Positions 62,203 through 64,000 of a stretch of 64,000 nucleotides of DNA are shown in pieces. The notes beneath the pieces were generated by a model. That model was not told the origin of the DNA, did not search any database, and saw only the letters and a program-made list of their open reading frames with translations. Every line of letters begins with the position of its first letter. Positions within the stretch are counted from its first letter, which is position 1. The position numbers and the translations under genes were made by a program. The stretch spans positions 186,001 through 250,000 of the forward strand of contig NZ_AP017372.2 in NCBI RefSeq assembly GCF_002356555.2, read 5' to 3'. Origin of the DNA: Halorhodospira halochloris. GTDB lineage: Bacteria > Pseudomonadota > Gammaproteobacteria > Nitrococcales > Halorhodospiraceae.

Positions 62203-63999
62203 ATGCGTAGCCATTATTGCGGCGAGATTAGTGAAGATCACCTTGGCAGTGAAATAACCGTATGCGGCTGGGTTCATCGCCGCCGTGACCACGGGGGGGT
62301 AATATTCATTGACCTGCGTGATCGCGCTGGCTTGGTTCAAGTGGTATTCGACCCGGATACTGAAGAGGCTTTTGCTACGGCCGATAGGGCCCGTTCCGAG
62401 TACGTGCTGCGCATCACCGGCAGGGTCCGGCATCGCCCTGAGGGCACCGAGAATCCGGACCTCTTCTCCGGTCGGATAGAGGTCCTCGGGCGCGAGGTCG
62501 AGGTCCTGAACACCGCTAAGACCCCGCCCTTTCAGCTCGATGAGCACGAGCATGTCGGCGAGGATGTGCGCTTGCGCTATCGCTACATAGATTTGCGTCG
62601 CCCGGAGATGCAGCAGCGTTTGCAGCTGCGCGCAAAGGTGACCTCGGCCATGCGCCGCCACCTCGAGCAAGAGGGTTTTCTGGATATGGAAACCCCCATG
62701 CTGACCAGGGCCACCCCGGAGGGCGCGCGCGACTACTTGGTGCCGAGCCGTAATCACTCGGGACGCTTCTTTGCTTTACCGCAATCGCCGCAGCTGTTTA
62801 AACAGCTGCTGATGATGGCCGGTTTCGATCGCTATTATCAGATAGTGCGCTGCTTCAGGGATGAGGATTTGCGCGCTGATCGGCAGCCGGAGTTTACCCA
62901 GCTCGATATGGAGGCCTCCTTTGTCGATGAAGAGGCCGTTATGGGCGTTACCGAGCGCATGTTACGACAAATATTCGAGGAGGTTCTAGGGGCTGAATTG
63001 CCTGATCCCTTCCCGCGCATGAGCTATGCCGAGGCAATGGACCGCTACGGCTCGGATAAGCCCGATCTGCGCATCCCGTTGGAGTTGATAGAGGTTGCCG
63101 ATCTGGTTGCTGATGTCGACTTCAAGGTCTTTTCGGCCCCGGCGAAAGATCCCCGTGGTCGGGTTGCCGCTCTGCGTGTGCCAGGCGGGGGGGAGTTGAC
63201 GCGCAAGCAGATCGATGACTATACCGACTACGTCGGGCGCTATGGCGCTAAGGGGCTCGCCTATATCAAGGTCAATGATCCGGGGCGCGGGGCAGAGGGC
63301 CTGCAGTCACCGATTGTCAAATTTATGAGCGAAGATGCTGTACAAGGCATCCTCGAGCGGACTTCGGCTCAGGCCGGTGACTTGATCTTCTTTGGCGCTG
63401 ATCGTGCGAGGGTCGTCAATGATGCCTTGGGCGCCCTGCGCGTGCGCATCGGTCACGACCTGGAAATGGTTGAGGCGGCTTGGCGACCGTTGTGGATTGT
63501 CGACTTTCCAATGTTTGAATACGACGAACAGGATGGTCGCCTCTATTCCCTGCACCACCCGTTCACCTCGCCGCGCGTTGCCGAGCCGCAGGAGTTGGAC
63601 AGCACTAAAGATCCGGAGTCACTGCTCTCACGAGCCTATGACTGCGTGCTTAACGGCGTCGAGCTCGGCGGTGGGTCAGTGCGTATCCACGACACCGATA
63701 TGCAGCAGGCCGTATTCGGCTTGCTGGGCATCGATGAAGAGCAAGCACGTGCCAAGTTTGGCTTCCTGCTCGATGCCCTGGAGCATGGTTGCCCGCCACA
63801 TGGTGGGATCGCCTTCGGCCTGGATCGACTGGTCATGCTCATGTCTGGCGCTGATTCGATCCGTGAGGTTATGGCCTTCCCGAAGACTCAAACTGCCACC
63901 TGCTTGCTCACCGAGGCCCCGGCCGAGGTCAGCGAGGCACAGCTCCAAGAGCTTGGCCTGCGGCTAAGGAGAGTTGGTGGAGGGGAGCAGCAAGGCTAA
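62203..63999 (+). CDS. aspS: Aspartyl-tRNA synthetase
   Basis: 598 residues, bacterial class II type. N-terminal OB anticodon-binding domain ([21 protein letters not shown], in parts), motif 2 ([19 protein letters not shown]), the bacterial GAD insert (about 280-420), and motif 3 ([14 protein letters not shown]). It charges tRNA-Asp. The gene is complete; its TAA ends one base before the window edge. Genes usually found next (yebC, ruvC) would lie beyond. Confidence 0.97.
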   Translation: MRSHYCGEISEDHLGSEITVCGWVHRRRDHGGVIFIDLRDRAGLVQVVFDPDTEEAFATADRARSEYVLRITGRVRHRPEGTENPDLFSGRIEVLGREVEVLNTAKTPPFQLDEHEHVGEDVRLRYRYIDLRRPEMQQRLQLRAKVTSAMRRHLEQEGFLDMETPMLTRATPEGARDYLVPSRNHSGRFFALPQSPQLFKQLLMMAGFDRYYQIVRCFRDEDLRADRQPEFTQLDMEASFVDEEAVMGVTERMLRQIFEEVLGAELPDPFPRMSYAEAMDRYGSDKPDLRIPLELIEVADLVADVDFKVFSAPAKDPRGRVAALRVPGGGELTRKQIDDYTDYVGRYGAKGLAYIKVNDPGRGAEGLQSPIVKFMSEDAVQGILERTSAQAGDLIFFGADRARVVNDALGALRVRIGHDLEMVEAAWRPLWIVDFPMFEYDEQDGRLYSLHHPFTSPRVAEPQELDSTKDPESLLSRAYDCVLNGVELGGGSVRIHDTDMQQAVFGLLGIDEEQARAKFGFLLDALEHGCPPHGGIAFGLDRLVMLMSGADSIREVMAFPKTQTATCLLTEAPAEVSEAQLQELGLRLRRVGGGEQQG

Positions 64000-64000
64000 C

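Overview
This is a stretch of bacterial chromosome, almost certainly from a gammaproteobacterium of the Ectothiorhodospiraceae. A Halorhodospira-like purple sulfur bacterium of moderate GC is my best guess. This is inferred from gene content and synteny: bamD / rluD-pgeF-clpB, ponA / pil genes with aroK-aroB, an RNA-free RNase P (HARP), a double-length UvrA, and a kaiC-kaiB operon. No tRNA, rRNA, CRISPR array or complete insertion sequence was seen.

Layout. 1-4.2 kb: start of a fructosamine-kinase gene, a lipoprotein hydrolase, a stand-alone lpxD and an HNH nuclease. 4.2-9.6 kb: the proton-translocating transhydrogenase operon pntAA-pntAB-pntB, then a decayed transglutaminase/RimK-like ligase pair, then gltS. 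9.7-18.6 kb: a DnaJ-related gene, priA, elyC, hldE coupled to an unknown membrane protein, another unknown gene, a CHCC zinc finger gene and rfaH. 18.8-29.9 kb: aroK-aroB, LPS core genes (kdkA, a GT9 heptosyltransferase), dgt, a contracted type IV pilus assembly locus (a PilM-PilN-PilO fusion plus pilQ) and divergent ponA. 29.9-35 kb: gltA with a zinc-free L31, an MgtE-N-like protein and glcB. 35.4-43.5 kb: an 1893-residue tandem UvrA convergent with tex. 43.6-46.2 kb: a RAYT-like transposase relative between two palindromic repeats, HARP, a type IV pilin and a PP0621-family gene. 46.4-57.4 kb: sucCD-nadE-glnB, bamD, rluD-pgeF, a REC-REC-GGDEF regulator and clpB. 57.5-64 kb: an FmdB-type zinc ribbon gene, kaiC-kaiB-PAS-PAS-GGDEF-EAL, and aspS.

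The most striking feature is a family of about 150-bp palindromic elements. I count 13 copies, almost all in intergenic DNA, at 0.45, 1.8, 3.1, 18.7, 23.6, 26.5, 31.7, 35.2, 43.6, 44.4, 45.8, 50.5 and 62.0 kb. Each has a long outer stem whose two arms stay complementary while the sequence differs between copies. Inside are two small hairpins, often closed by GGGA or GAAA loops. Two copies flank a small RAYT-like gene that has lost the first His of HxH and the usual catalytic Tyr. One copy sits between 9-bp direct repeats. This looks like a REP/RAYT-type system with unusually large elements and a degenerate or repurposed nuclease. A second, unrelated 220-bp inverted-repeat element lies at 34.95-35.17 kb.

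All family assignments are from reading translations; no database search was run.
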